Source: Stentor roeselii
Lineage: Eukaryota; Ciliophora; Heterotrichea; Heterotrichida; Stentoridae
DNA length: 64,000 bases
Direction: 5' to 3'
Assembly: GCA_006503475.1 (NCBI GenBank)
Contig: RSEH01000098.1
Span: forward strand, 62,001-126,000
The position numbers and the translations under genes were made by a program. Positions 56,553 through 64,000 of this stretch are shown in pieces (positions within the stretch are counted from its first letter, which is position 1; every line of letters starts with the position of its first letter). The notes under the pieces were generated by a model. The model was given only the letters and a program-made list of their open reading frames with translations, ran no database searches and was not told the DNA's origin.

Positions 56553-58130
56553 TTATAAAATTATAAATGTCGTTGTTGGGCGACTTAACTTGAAATACTT
56601 GTAGTATCTTTTGTGTAGAGCGCAGTGGATTACTACTCGGTTACCTTCTTTTTTTATTTCTTTGTCTAGCAGGTGGCCGTCTAGAAGGTCTAAAAAATGA
56701 TGGTGCGCTCGGATTGTTTTGAACTCAGGGTAACTGAATCGCTCGAAAAACTTTGGAAAACTTAGAGTGTCTCGAAAGCTTTTGAACTCCACGAAGAGCT
56801 CTTCTAGGTCGTTTAGGAATTTTTTTAATATTTCGCAGTTGTTTTCTTTTCTTAGTTGAGGGATTATTATTAGATATGGAGTTTCGTAGTACTCGTAAGA
56901 AGCTACTGGCACTCCGGATACTGTTAAATGAGTCCATGGTCGAGCTTGGTCAAAGATTATTTCTTCAGGATCACTCGAAACTTCATCTAACCCATGACAA
57001 GTAATGACCAAACAATTACTCTGAGGGTTCGAAATTTCAAAATCATAATAAATCTGCGAGTAATCCAAAAACTTGCTACATCTAAAAGTAACTCCAGAGT
57101 GTTCATTAATAAAATACAATCCAGAAACCTGCATTTTTTTCGATTCAATCACAGTCAAAAGCCAGTCCTTAAGTCTTTTTTCCTGCACAACAATCACGAT
57201 TTGAAAAAATGTCGAAAGTTTCCTCAAAGTTTTCCAAGTTCCTTTTTTTTTAAGTTTAACTGGTTTACAAGTAGCGAAAGTTCCTTCTAAATAAACAATG
57301 ATAATATTTTTAAAGCTCTGGGCTTTCTGAGGGAAAAAAAAGATTCGATATAAAGTCTTGACCACTCTTTTCACTTCTCTTAAAAAAGGCAGAGACTCTC
57401 GAATTTCCTCAAAAGTCGCTTGGGTAGAACTGGTCTTTAAAAAACTCAAACATTTGCAATGAGGACCTGTCTGAAGTCTTTTCAACTTGGTCTTAAGGGA
57501 AACTTTAGGAAGAGTCTTCATGCGTGTCAGGTTTTTTATGTTTTTTGAGAAATAAGGGTAACTAATTGAGTTTTGCTCGATATTTTCTTCGAAAAGAAGA
57601 CGAAAAGGTGAAAAATTTGAAGTTTTTTTTAGGTTTCCATAAAAAAAAGGGTCTTCAATCTGATCTTTATTAAGTTTTGCAGATACGAATTGAGGGTCAT
57701 TTGTATTTGCTCTATTTTGTAGTTGTTTTAAGCTATTTTCCAAGTTTTGACCTTTAAGAAAAGTTCTAGAAAGTCCTTGAAACCTTTTCTGCAGAATAAC
57801 ATTTTGATTTTTCAATGTTTCCTCGATTTTTCCTGAAGATTTCAAAGAAATAGCCTGGCTTTTCAACACAAAAGGTACGATTTTATTAGTTTCAGGAGTA
57901 GCAAGGGGTAACTTGATACTAATAAAAGACCTAGAAGCTTCATTTTTCGGTTCAGAGGTCTCAAGTCGATGTCTGCACTCGATCTGGTCATTAAGAGACC
58001 CAAGTCGAGCAGGAGGTCTAAACTTGCAAGCAGAGAACTCTTTCCGAAGTTGTTTAATTTGAGGAATAGTGACTCCAGGGAAAACAGCTGCTTAACAAGT
58101 ACTTGGTTTGAGCAGGTTGTTAGAAGTCAT
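56553..58130 (-). CDS. FCP1/SCP-like HAD domain protein with lost catalytic aspartates
   Basis: Exons 58103-58130 and 56553-58087 joined over a 15-nt intron give 520 residues starting MTSNNLLKP. Residues 1-250 are Lys/Ser-rich. From about 255 the pattern follows NLI/FCP1-type phosphatases: IIIVYLEGTF replaces the DLDxTL motif (DxDxT becomes YxExT at 275-279). Then come FFQIVIVV, the strand with HSGVTF, and YLIIIPQLRKEN...LNDLEEL at the end of the fold. Known family members dephosphorylate RNA polymerase II CTD or Smads. With both aspartates gone this one cannot use that chemistry; a binding role is likely. The family call is moderate. Confidence 0.55.
58088..58102 (-). other. 15-nt intron
   Basis: GTACTTGTTAAGCAG on the minus strand; A at position 10; it splits a Thr codon. 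Confidence 0.82.
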
Positions 58131-58165
58131 TATAAATTCTTATAACTCTCATAATTGAGTATCGA

Positions 58166-58675
58166 TTATCTATCTAGTCTGTAGCCCCTTCCTTCAAAAG
58201 CAGCGCGGTTGTTACTTCCACTATTGTTAGAACTCGCTCTTGGTGGTTCTATCAGTCCAGCGTTCATCCCGTTTTCAATGAAAGCAGCTTTGACTTCTCG
58301 ATAAAACAAGAAACAATAAAAAGTTGACAATAGGAAAAGCGGGACCTTGAACATGGGGATCACGTCTTTTCTATGCACCAGGTCATGTTGATACAAGTAA
58401 GCCGTGATGAACATGCCGATATAGTAGCTTCCGTTTACCAGCTCTAAAAAGGCAAGCAAGATATAAACAGTGCACATACAAACATTAAAACTTTTCACTG
58501 TGCAATAAAGCAAAAGTCCTTCAACAATCAAAGAAAATCCACTAGAAGTATTTCCGACTAACAAAAGAACACCCAGAACGGCTTGCCCGATAGCTAAAAT
58601 CGTTAAAATTTTCTGAATCTTCGCAAGATGCCCAGTTGCAAAAGCCTCAAGTCCAGTCGGCAGAAACAAATTCAT
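58166..58675 (-). CDS. Four-helix membrane protein
   Basis: 169 residues using ATG 58673-58675 (MNLFLPTGLEAF). Upstream frame to 58777 overlaps the ARS2 gene and is not likely coding. About four hydrophobic helices: near 22-42, 45-62, 67-90 and 112-132. Polar C-terminus with Asn/Ser repeats (SSNNSGSNN) and RGYRLDR. The layout recalls tetraspan trafficking proteins but no motif fixes a family. It lies 34 nt downstream of the ARS2 stop codon. Confidence 0.72.
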   Translation of the reverse strand: MNLFLPTGLEAFATGHLAKIQKILTILAIGQAVLGVLLLVGNTSSGFSLIVEGLLLYCTVKSFNVCMCTVYILLAFLELVNGSYYIGMFITAYLYQHDLVHRKDVIPMFKVPLFLLSTFYCFLFYREVKAAFIENGMNAGLIEPPRASSNNSGSNNRAAFEGRGYRLDR

Positions 58676-58709
58676 TATAACTAATTGAAAATTTAATATA
58701 TTAACTAGT

Positions 58710-60200
58710 CTAAATATCGCTGTAGTCCACGACTCTTCTAGAACGGACCATGCGACTCGGGTCATCCAAGTCTTCATAAGAAGCGTCTGGAACTAGTCTT
58801 TTCTTTGGGTAGACCTTGCGTCGGTCAAGGCCTTTAAAGCTGTCATTCGCGAAAACGATTTGATTTGTCAGCTTGTCTGGGTCTTGGATGTAATTTTCAA
58901 GCATCAGAGACTCTAGACGGTCTTTCACGATTTTAGTTAAAAGGTCTTCGTGCTTGGCTTGAATGTGTTTTTTTATGAACTCTGAGCCTCGGAATAGTTT
59001 TGCGCAAAGTTCGCATCTGATCTTGTTTTCTTCTTCTTCGTTTGTATTTTTGGAAATGAACTCGTCTATTGACTTTTGAAGGTCGAAATCTTTCTGTTTG
59101 GATTTTACTTCTTTTTCGTATTTTATTGTAGTGCTTTTCTTGTGAAGACGTAATTCGATTGCCTCGTCTTGGCTTATTTGACGGATTGCGCAGGGGTCAT
59201 ACCTAGTTCGAATATGAGCAGGTGCACATTTAGCAGCGAGCATTCTCTCATCTTCATACTCCTCCAAACAATAATAACAAAAAGCATGAACCTTCCTCAA
59301 ATAAACTAATTGCAAGTCAAGTTGAGCTTCCTTTTCAATTTCATTCATCATCATGAACCTCTCATCAGTAATAAGTAAAGGATTCTCATAGATTCCTTTT
59401 TCACGATCAATCGCTGTGATAAGCCGAGCAGTTTGTTTCCAGTCCACCATCAAGCTTTCCAAACTTTGAGGCGGTTGAAGCTTCGGCTCCTTCTTGCTAC
59501 TGCTCTGACTACGGACAGGGTTCAATCTAAACTCATTCGTGACTGGCTTATTCGTCAAGATCTGCAAACTTTCATTGCAATGTTCTTCACTATCATACAA
59601 GACCCATGCAAACCTAGAAAAACCCTGCGATTTTAAAGGTTCCGACATTGAAAGCGATACAAAGCCAGGTGAATTTTTAATGACAGTCAACAAGTCCCAC
59701 CGTGATATATGGACTGGAATCGTCTTTAAAAATAAAGTCATTGAATTAGGGTCGAAGCCGTAGTAAGGAGACCCTGAAATCTTTTCAATGTTTTTGTCTG
59801 TTTCTCGTAGTTTGAGACCTGAAAAACCTCCGCTTCGCACCTGGTCTATGAAGGACCTGTGAGAGACTTTTGCGTTTAGATGACGTTCTTCTTGCCATTT
59901 CTGTGATATTATCGGGTCGTACTTCTCTGTGAACCATGGCTCTGACTTGTGGTCGAAGAAAAAGATCTCTAAGTGCTTTCGCTCGTATTTAGACTTGTAG
60001 TCCTCGTAGTGCTGTTGAGCTTCGAATGGAGGGATCGGCTCGTGTTGAAGCTCCATGAATTGCTTGAAGTTTAAAAGACCTCCTGCTAGACTTGGACGGG
60101 TCACTGAAAGCTTAATTGGGAATTTTAAACGGGAAAAGTCTTCTGGGGAACGACTTCTGGAACGTTTTTGTTCCTGTTGTTCTGGATTTAATCCTTCCAT
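58710..60200 (-). CDS. SRRT: ARS2/SERRATE homolog
   Basis: 496 residues. The N-terminal block (about 38-100) has the SERRATE/Ars2 start LLNFKQFMELQHEPIPP and the KYERKHLEIFF helix. An RRM-like domain lies near 150-235 (LFLKTIPVHISRWDLLTVIK). Residues about 395-420 hold the single C2H2 finger of ARS2 (RCELCAKLFRGSEFIKKHI). The end has YEDLDDP-type sequence. ARS2 links the nuclear cap-binding complex to processing or decay of short RNAs and, in plants and animals, to small-RNA biogenesis. The protein is shorter than animal ARS2. In a ciliate it could feed RNA turnover or small-RNA pathways; that is inference. Confidence 0.85.
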   Translation of the reverse strand: MEGLNPEQQEQKRSRSRSPEDFSRLKFPIKLSVTRPSLAGGLLNFKQFMELQHEPIPPFEAQQHYEDYKSKYERKHLEIFFFDHKSEPWFTEKYDPIISQKWQEERHLNAKVSHRSFIDQVRSGGFSGLKLRETDKNIEKISGSPYYGFDPNSMTLFLKTIPVHISRWDLLTVIKNSPGFVSLSMSEPLKSQGFSRFAWVLYDSEEHCNESLQILTNKPVTNEFRLNPVRSQSSSKKEPKLQPPQSLESLMVDWKQTARLITAIDREKGIYENPLLITDERFMMMNEIEKEAQLDLQLVYLRKVHAFCYYCLEEYEDERMLAAKCAPAHIRTRYDPCAIRQISQDEAIELRLHKKSTTIKYEKEVKSKQKDFDLQKSIDEFISKNTNEEEENKIRCELCAKLFRGSEFIKKHIQAKHEDLLTKIVKDRLESLMLENYIQDPDKLTNQIVFANDSFKGLDRRKVYPKKRLVPDASYEDLDDPSRMVRSRRVVDYSDI

Positions 60201-60435
60201 TTGAATATAGTTGTTCAGTGATTAATGATGGGAGATCGAGGGATTCAGGATTGGGTTTTTGGGATTGGGTTTGAAGGATCGTGATAGAGTTTGGGAAAAT
60301 TTCCACCAACTCTTAAAAAGTTATAAATCAGCAAATTATAAGAAATTTGATATCTTCTAAAAACATTCTCAAACTCTTCTTATAAACTAATTTTCTGTAA
60401 ACCATAAAATATTCTTCCTAGTTAATCTAATATAT

Positions 60436-61068
60436 ATGGAAAAATCCTCTCACGATTACCTTTTCAGAATCGTAATGGCAGGAGACTCAGGAGTGGGAAA
60501 GACAAATCTTTTAATGCGGTTCACAGAAAATAATTTCAACTTCGAGACTAAAACCACTATAGGAGCTCAATTCAGTCAGAAATCGATCCAAGTGGAGAAC
60601 AAAAACATCGAGTGCCAGATCTGGGATACTGCAGGTCAAGAACGATTTCATGCAATAACTTGCACCTACTTCAGAGGGGCAGTCGGAGCAGCACTAGTCT
60701 ACGACGTATGCAGCAAGTCATCCTTCACCAGTGTAGAAAGATGGCTAAAAAACTTAAAAGACCTTGCAGAGCCAGAAGCCGTGATTATTTTAATAGGAAA
60801 CAAGTCAGACCTGGAGAACCTTCGAGCAGTTTCCGTAGAAGAAGCTCAGATATTCGCTCAAAAGAACGGAATCGAGTTCATAGAAACATCTGCTTTAATA
60901 GGCACAAACGTATCTCTAGCTTTCGAGTCACTAGCAAGAAAAATCTACTTTTTAAAGCAAGAAAAACTCAGAAACGAAGCCAAAGGTACCCGAAAAGAGT
61001 CAAATTACGAGCAAAACCACAAAGTCGTATTAAAACATTCTGGAAGCAAGCGAAAAAAATGCTGTTGA
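60436..61068 (+). CDS. Rab-family small GTPase (Rab11/Rab2-like)
   Basis: 210 residues. P-loop GDSGVGKT (16-23), switch I ending TTIGAQF, DTAGQERF (64-71), NKSD (122-125) and ETSAL near 150. C-terminus KRKKCC gives the double-Cys prenylation site right before a TGA stop, which also shows that TGA is a stop codon in this genome. The effector loop TIGAQF replaces the more common TIGVEF/TIGVDF. Rabs direct vesicle traffic. The subfamily cannot be fixed without alignment. No intron. Confidence 0.93.
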   Translation: MEKSSHDYLFRIVMAGDSGVGKTNLLMRFTENNFNFETKTTIGAQFSQKSIQVENKNIECQIWDTAGQERFHAITCTYFRGAVGAALVYDVCSKSSFTSVERWLKNLKDLAEPEAVIILIGNKSDLENLRAVSVEEAQIFAQKNGIEFIETSALIGTNVSLAFESLARKIYFLKQEKLRNEAKGTRKESNYEQNHKVVLKHSGSKRKKCC

Positions 61069-61101
61069 CTGAAAAGTTACCTGGAATCCATTATTTCATT
61101 A

Positions 61102-62304
61102 TTAAGGCCTTCTGGGCGACTTTCCAATTTTCTTGACTGGAGTTTTTTTCTTGCTTTCTTCAATAGTTTTCGATTTAACCTTCAAGAAATTATTGCTTTT
61201 TTTTGGTTTCATCGGAGGAGAAACAGGAACATCACTATCTTCAGTCAAACTAGCTTCATCTTCATATCGATGTTTATAAAGATGTTCACTTATCCTCAAA
61301 ATATTCCATCTTTTATTCGGTGCAAGTCTAAGCATTCCATTAACCAGGACATGCCAAGGCTTGCTGATTGATTCATCAAACTTACGAAATCTTCCACTTT
61401 GTATCTTTTTCACGATTTCTTCTCGACTCTCTCCATCAAAAGGGTACTTCCCAGTGAGCAGGTTGTACAAAATGCACCCCAAGCTCCAAACGTCAAGGGC
61501 AGGGTTCGCCCTGTTGTCCTCTCCGCTGAGAACTTCAGGAGCCAGGTAGAGTAAAGACCCGGCATCACTTCTTTCTCCACGATTATTCGGTCCAAAGATC
61601 CCAGCAATGCCGAAATCAACGATTTTTATTTGACTGTGTGTTTCATCTGAAAACAAGATATTTTCAAGTTTCAAGTCACGGTGAACCACTTTTGAATTGT
61701 GACAATATCTGATGGCTTCTATCATTTGACAGGAAATACTGTAAACTTCACTTTCAGGGAGTTTGCCATGGTCTTCTAAGTAGTGACTAAGCTCACCTCC
61801 AGAGCAGAATTCCATTACAAGGCATACCTTGTCATTAGTAGTGAAAGCGTCATGAAGTTGCACGATGTTCGGGTGTTTGAGACCTCGAAGAACGACCATC
61901 TCAGAAAAAACTCGATTTACGTCTTCTGTTGAGTTTAACGAGTCGAAATCGATGAATTTGATGGCGACGTCATCTTTGGTTATGGTGTGCTTGTACAAAT
62001 ATACCGAGCCGAAGCCCCCTTGTCCTAGTTTCTTAAGTTCCTTGTACAGGGCGAGTGTTGAGGTCTTAGAAAACTCTTCACCCTGGGAAAAAAACAAGGG
62101 CTCTTCTGAGTTTAAGTACTCGATGTCGTCATCTGATAGTTCTCCCCCGTTGCTATCAAAAATCCGACATTTTACGTGATTGTTGATCCCAAATCTTTCT
62201 CTGCAGTTCGATACCAGGTCCTGAACAGTCATATTCCCATGAACGTTAGTCGTGATGCTTATAGTCACTTGTCCGTTCAAGAAAACTTTTACTTCGTTTT
62301 GCAT
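61102..62304 (-). CDS. Ser/Thr protein kinase with doublecortin/ubiquitin-like N-terminus
   Basis: 400 residues. Residues 3-78 form a beta-grasp-like domain (VKCRIFDSNGGELSDDDIEY) resembling doublecortin-type folds. The kinase is at 87-343: GQGGFGSV, Lys116, HRD with D210, DFG at 230-232, APE at 255-257. The group is closest to CAMK/AMPK-like kinases. The last 55 residues are basic. All catalytic residues are intact. Doublecortin-like folds often bind microtubules. Start codons of this gene and the DHHC gene are 50 nt apart. Confidence 0.88.
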   Translation of the reverse strand: MQNEVKVFLNGQVTISITTNVHGNMTVQDLVSNCRERFGINNHVKCRIFDSNGGELSDDDIEYLNSEEPLFFSQGEEFSKTSTLALYKELKKLGQGGFGSVYLYKHTITKDDVAIKFIDFDSLNSTEDVNRVFSEMVVLRGLKHPNIVQLHDAFTTNDKVCLVMEFCSGGELSHYLEDHGKLPESEVYSISCQMIEAIRYCHNSKVVHRDLKLENILFSDETHSQIKIVDFGIAGIFGPNNRGERSDAGSLLYLAPEVLSGEDNRANPALDVWSLGCILYNLLTGKYPFDGESREEIVKKIQSGRFRKFDESISKPWHVLVNGMLRLAPNKRWNILRISEHLYKHRYEDEASLTEDSDVPVSPPMKPKKSNNFLKVKSKTIEESKKKTPVKKIGKSPRRP

Positions 62305-62354
62305 TTATTACAAAGATCTGCTGAGAAATGGACTCGAAGAGCGAAGTCTTATAA

Positions 62355-63347
62355 ATGCAAATCAACAAGTCTACACTGAAAACTGCTTTTATCATGTTGT
62401 TACTTCAAGTGACTGTTCTGGCAGTTTTAGCTTTTAATGCGAGTTGGCTTCTAGAAGTAAATTTAGACTCTGTTCTGTTCTGGCTTCTTTCAGCTCTTTC
62501 TTATGTGGTTTACTTTTTCACCACTCAGTCCTGTCCTGGCTTCGTCACTGCGAAAGAACTGGCAGTCATTGCAGGAAAGTTGCAAATCGACGTGATGGAA
62601 AAGTCTGTCAGTTTTGAAATAAATACGAAAGGAAAGGACAACAACTTCTGTGACTTGAAAAATGACGGCGCTGATGGACCTTCTCCGAATTTTAACCAGC
62701 CGAAGATAGAGGATCACATTAACACCTACCGTTCAGAAGGTGATGAAGAGAAAGAAAACACTCAGAACCACATAGAGGACCAAGTCGAGGATATAAAGAT
62801 CACTGAAGTGCGACATTGCACAGTTTGTAACATTGACCAGCCGAACAGGACTAAACATTGCAGAGAATGTGGAAAGTGCATCGCGACTCATGATCATCAC
62901 TGTCCTTGGCTTGGAGTCTGCATCGGAGAAAAGAACAAGAAAAGGTTTTACTGGTACCTTGTTGTTCAACTCGCTCATCTGCTGTGGACTTTTTTCATTG
63001 TAAAAAAAAATTAGGTACTTATAAGCTTTAAGAGCCCTGGAGGACTAGCAGCCTGGTTTCTTCATAACACGGTTAGAGTCTTACTTGCATTGTTTGTCGG
63101 ACTGTTCACTGTGATGGTCGCTTGCTTGATCGGCTTTCATCTTTTCCTCGCTGCTGTTAACTTGACCACCTGGGAATACCTGTCTTGGAGCAGGATTTCT
63201 TACTTGAAAAACTTGGACTGGAATAAAGGAAGTCCTTTTTCTCATGGAGTTTTGATTAATCTCTATGATAACTGCTGTCGAAGGGCTCCTAATTACCTGA
63301 AGGACTGGGATGTAAGGCAGGTAGGAACTGGAGTAGTAAGTGTTTAA
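62355..63347 (+). CDS. DHHC-type protein S-acyltransferase
   Basis: Exons 62355-62999 and 63015-63347 over a 15-nt intron encode 325 residues. Two transmembrane helices (about 10-30, 38-57), a charged loop, then the Cys-rich domain: HCTVC, HCRECGKC, DHHC at 180-183, CPWLGVCIG. Two more helices follow, and TTWEYLSW gives the family TTxE motif after the last helix. These enzymes attach palmitate to cysteines on the cytoplasmic face of Golgi and other membranes, via acyl-Cys183. Candidate clients with N-terminal MGC/MGKVCSC occur in this window, but no link is shown. The spliced frame restores the second helix pair. Confidence 0.93.
63000..63014 (+). other. 15-nt intron
   Basis: GTAAAAAAAAATTAG, A at position 10, in the DHHC gene. 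Confidence 0.9.
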
Positions 63348-63348
63348 G

Positions 63349-64000
63349 TTACAATAGTCTACTTATTGAGTAAATTTTTCGCTTTTCTGCTAAACTGCTC
63401 TTCGGAAGACGAGCCTCGAATGAGTCCAGGTCTTCAATTGGGTTTATCATTATCTCCTTTTTTTCTTTCTTTATCAGATGCGTCACTCCTGAGAAAACTG
63501 AATTGTTTGAAGGACTTGTTAAAGGCTTGTGTGAAGGGGTTCGTGATTTCGTGCTTAAAAACCTGGATTTACTTGTTTTTCTTAAAAGGTCTTCAAGGTT
63601 TTTAGCTTGGCCTGGATGTGGTCTTGTTACTTTCGGGTTTAATGATTCGACTGCGAATTCACCTCGAGCGACTCCGAAGCCTTTTGCCAGGTCTTCTTTA
63701 TATTTCTTTAAAAATCCTCCAGTTCTTCGGAGTTTCGGGTTTTTGTCTTCTTTCAGTCCAATCCGCGCAATGAAAGAAAGGGAGTCGTAGTCGTAATTTC
63801 CCAGTTGAAGGTCAGAATAATTGAAAAGTTTTGAAGGAGTCACCTGGTTTCTTTTCAAGTCACTTAAAAACCTGTCGCCTCGAGAATCTAGGATTTCTTT
63901 TCTTTCGACTGAAGAAATTATTGTCGTTTTAGGGACTTTGAAGAAATCTGGAGCTTCGATGCTGATTCCTTGTCTCAGTTGAGTCTTTAGTGGCTTTTTA
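63349..64000 (-). CDS. C-terminal part of an unknown protein, cut by the window end
   Basis: An open frame runs from the right edge (about base 63999) to a stop at 63349-63351. The visible part is about 216 residues and has no start codon inside that must be used; the true start lies beyond the window. It is basic, Ser/Lys/Pro-rich, with repeated SRFLSTKSRTPSHKP-like stretches and one better-ordered segment (GNYDYDSLSFIARIGLKED). No domain recognised. Its stop is separated from the DHHC stop codon by a single nucleotide. Confidence 0.6.
   Translation of the reverse strand, partial: KKPLKTQLRQGISIEAPDFFKVPKTTIISSVERKEILDSRGDRFLSDLKRNQVTPSKLFNYSDLQLGNYDYDSLSFIARIGLKEDKNPKLRRTGGFLKKYKEDLAKGFGVARGEFAVESLNPKVTRPHPGQAKNLEDLLRKTSKSRFLSTKSRTPSHKPLTSPSNNSVFSGVTHLIKKEKKEIMINPIEDLDSFEARLPKSSLAEKRKIYSISRLL

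Noticed and set aside
58676-58777. Upstream extension of the 4-TM protein
   Set aside because: Overlaps the ARS2 C-terminus in another frame; the ATG at 58675 gives a good membrane protein.
1-64000. Transposons, virus-like elements, CRISPR arrays
   Set aside because: No transposase, reverse transcriptase, integrase or capsid-like frame, no long terminal or inverted repeats, and no spaced repeat array seen.

Overview
The window looks like macronuclear DNA of a heterotrich ciliate, most likely Stentor or a close relative. Three things point there. Genes are packed almost without spacers. All eleven introns I could place are exactly 15 nt long (GT...AG), the intron length known for Stentor. The code is standard: TAA, TAG and TGA all end recognisable proteins; for example a Rab GTPase ends in its prenylation motif KKCC and then TGA. 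This argues against Blepharisma-type UGA=Trp and Condylostoma-type codes. The species call is inference from these traits; no marker gene is present.

Layout. 1-4173: C-terminal part of a giant USP deubiquitinase. 4190-12763: COA5/PET191-like factor, coiled-coil proteins, an ankyrin protein and an Aurora-like kinase with an N-terminal MYND finger. 12837-15750: degenerate pre-SET/SET protein and an amino-acid transporter. 15864-20238: minus-strand train of a small acylated protein, a rhomboid lacking its serine, a thioredoxin-fold protein, an AMSH-type JAMM deubiquitinase and an ankyrin-PH-AGC kinase. 20245-31643: helical-repeat, MORN, Cys-rich, EF-hand, STPGR, UBA-PUB and p25-alpha-like proteins. 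32048-37022: RING/TRAF-like, PX-WD40 and membrane proteins. 37320-38459: a decayed ion-channel gene. 38604-49108: MORN, acyl carrier protein, alpha/beta hydrolase with UIM, IQ protein, and a second giant USP homologous to the first. 49157-54756: zinc-finger and coiled-coil proteins. 55387-64000: TBC Rab-GAP, FCP1-like pseudophosphatase, 4-TM protein, ARS2/SERRATE, Rab, a kinase, a DHHC acyltransferase and a gene cut by the window edge.

Themes. Ubiquitin handling recurs (two USPs, AMSH, UBA-PUB, UIM hydrolase, RING/TRAF-like, kinases with ubiquitin-like N-termini). Membrane traffic and lipidation recur too (Rab, TBC, PX, DHHC, N-myristoylation candidates). Cytoskeletal and ciliary proteins also recur (STPGR, p25-alpha-like, MORN, many coiled coils). 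Nothing ties these into one pathway beyond proximity. Three divergent gene pairs have only 4-6 nt between start codons. Several tandem neighbours are 9-21 nt apart, and one convergent pair has stop codons 1 nt apart. On top of the genes there is a visible alternation of G/T-rich and A/C-rich blocks of a few hundred bases that ignores gene borders. I saw no tRNA, rRNA, CRISPR array, virus-like element or intact transposon.
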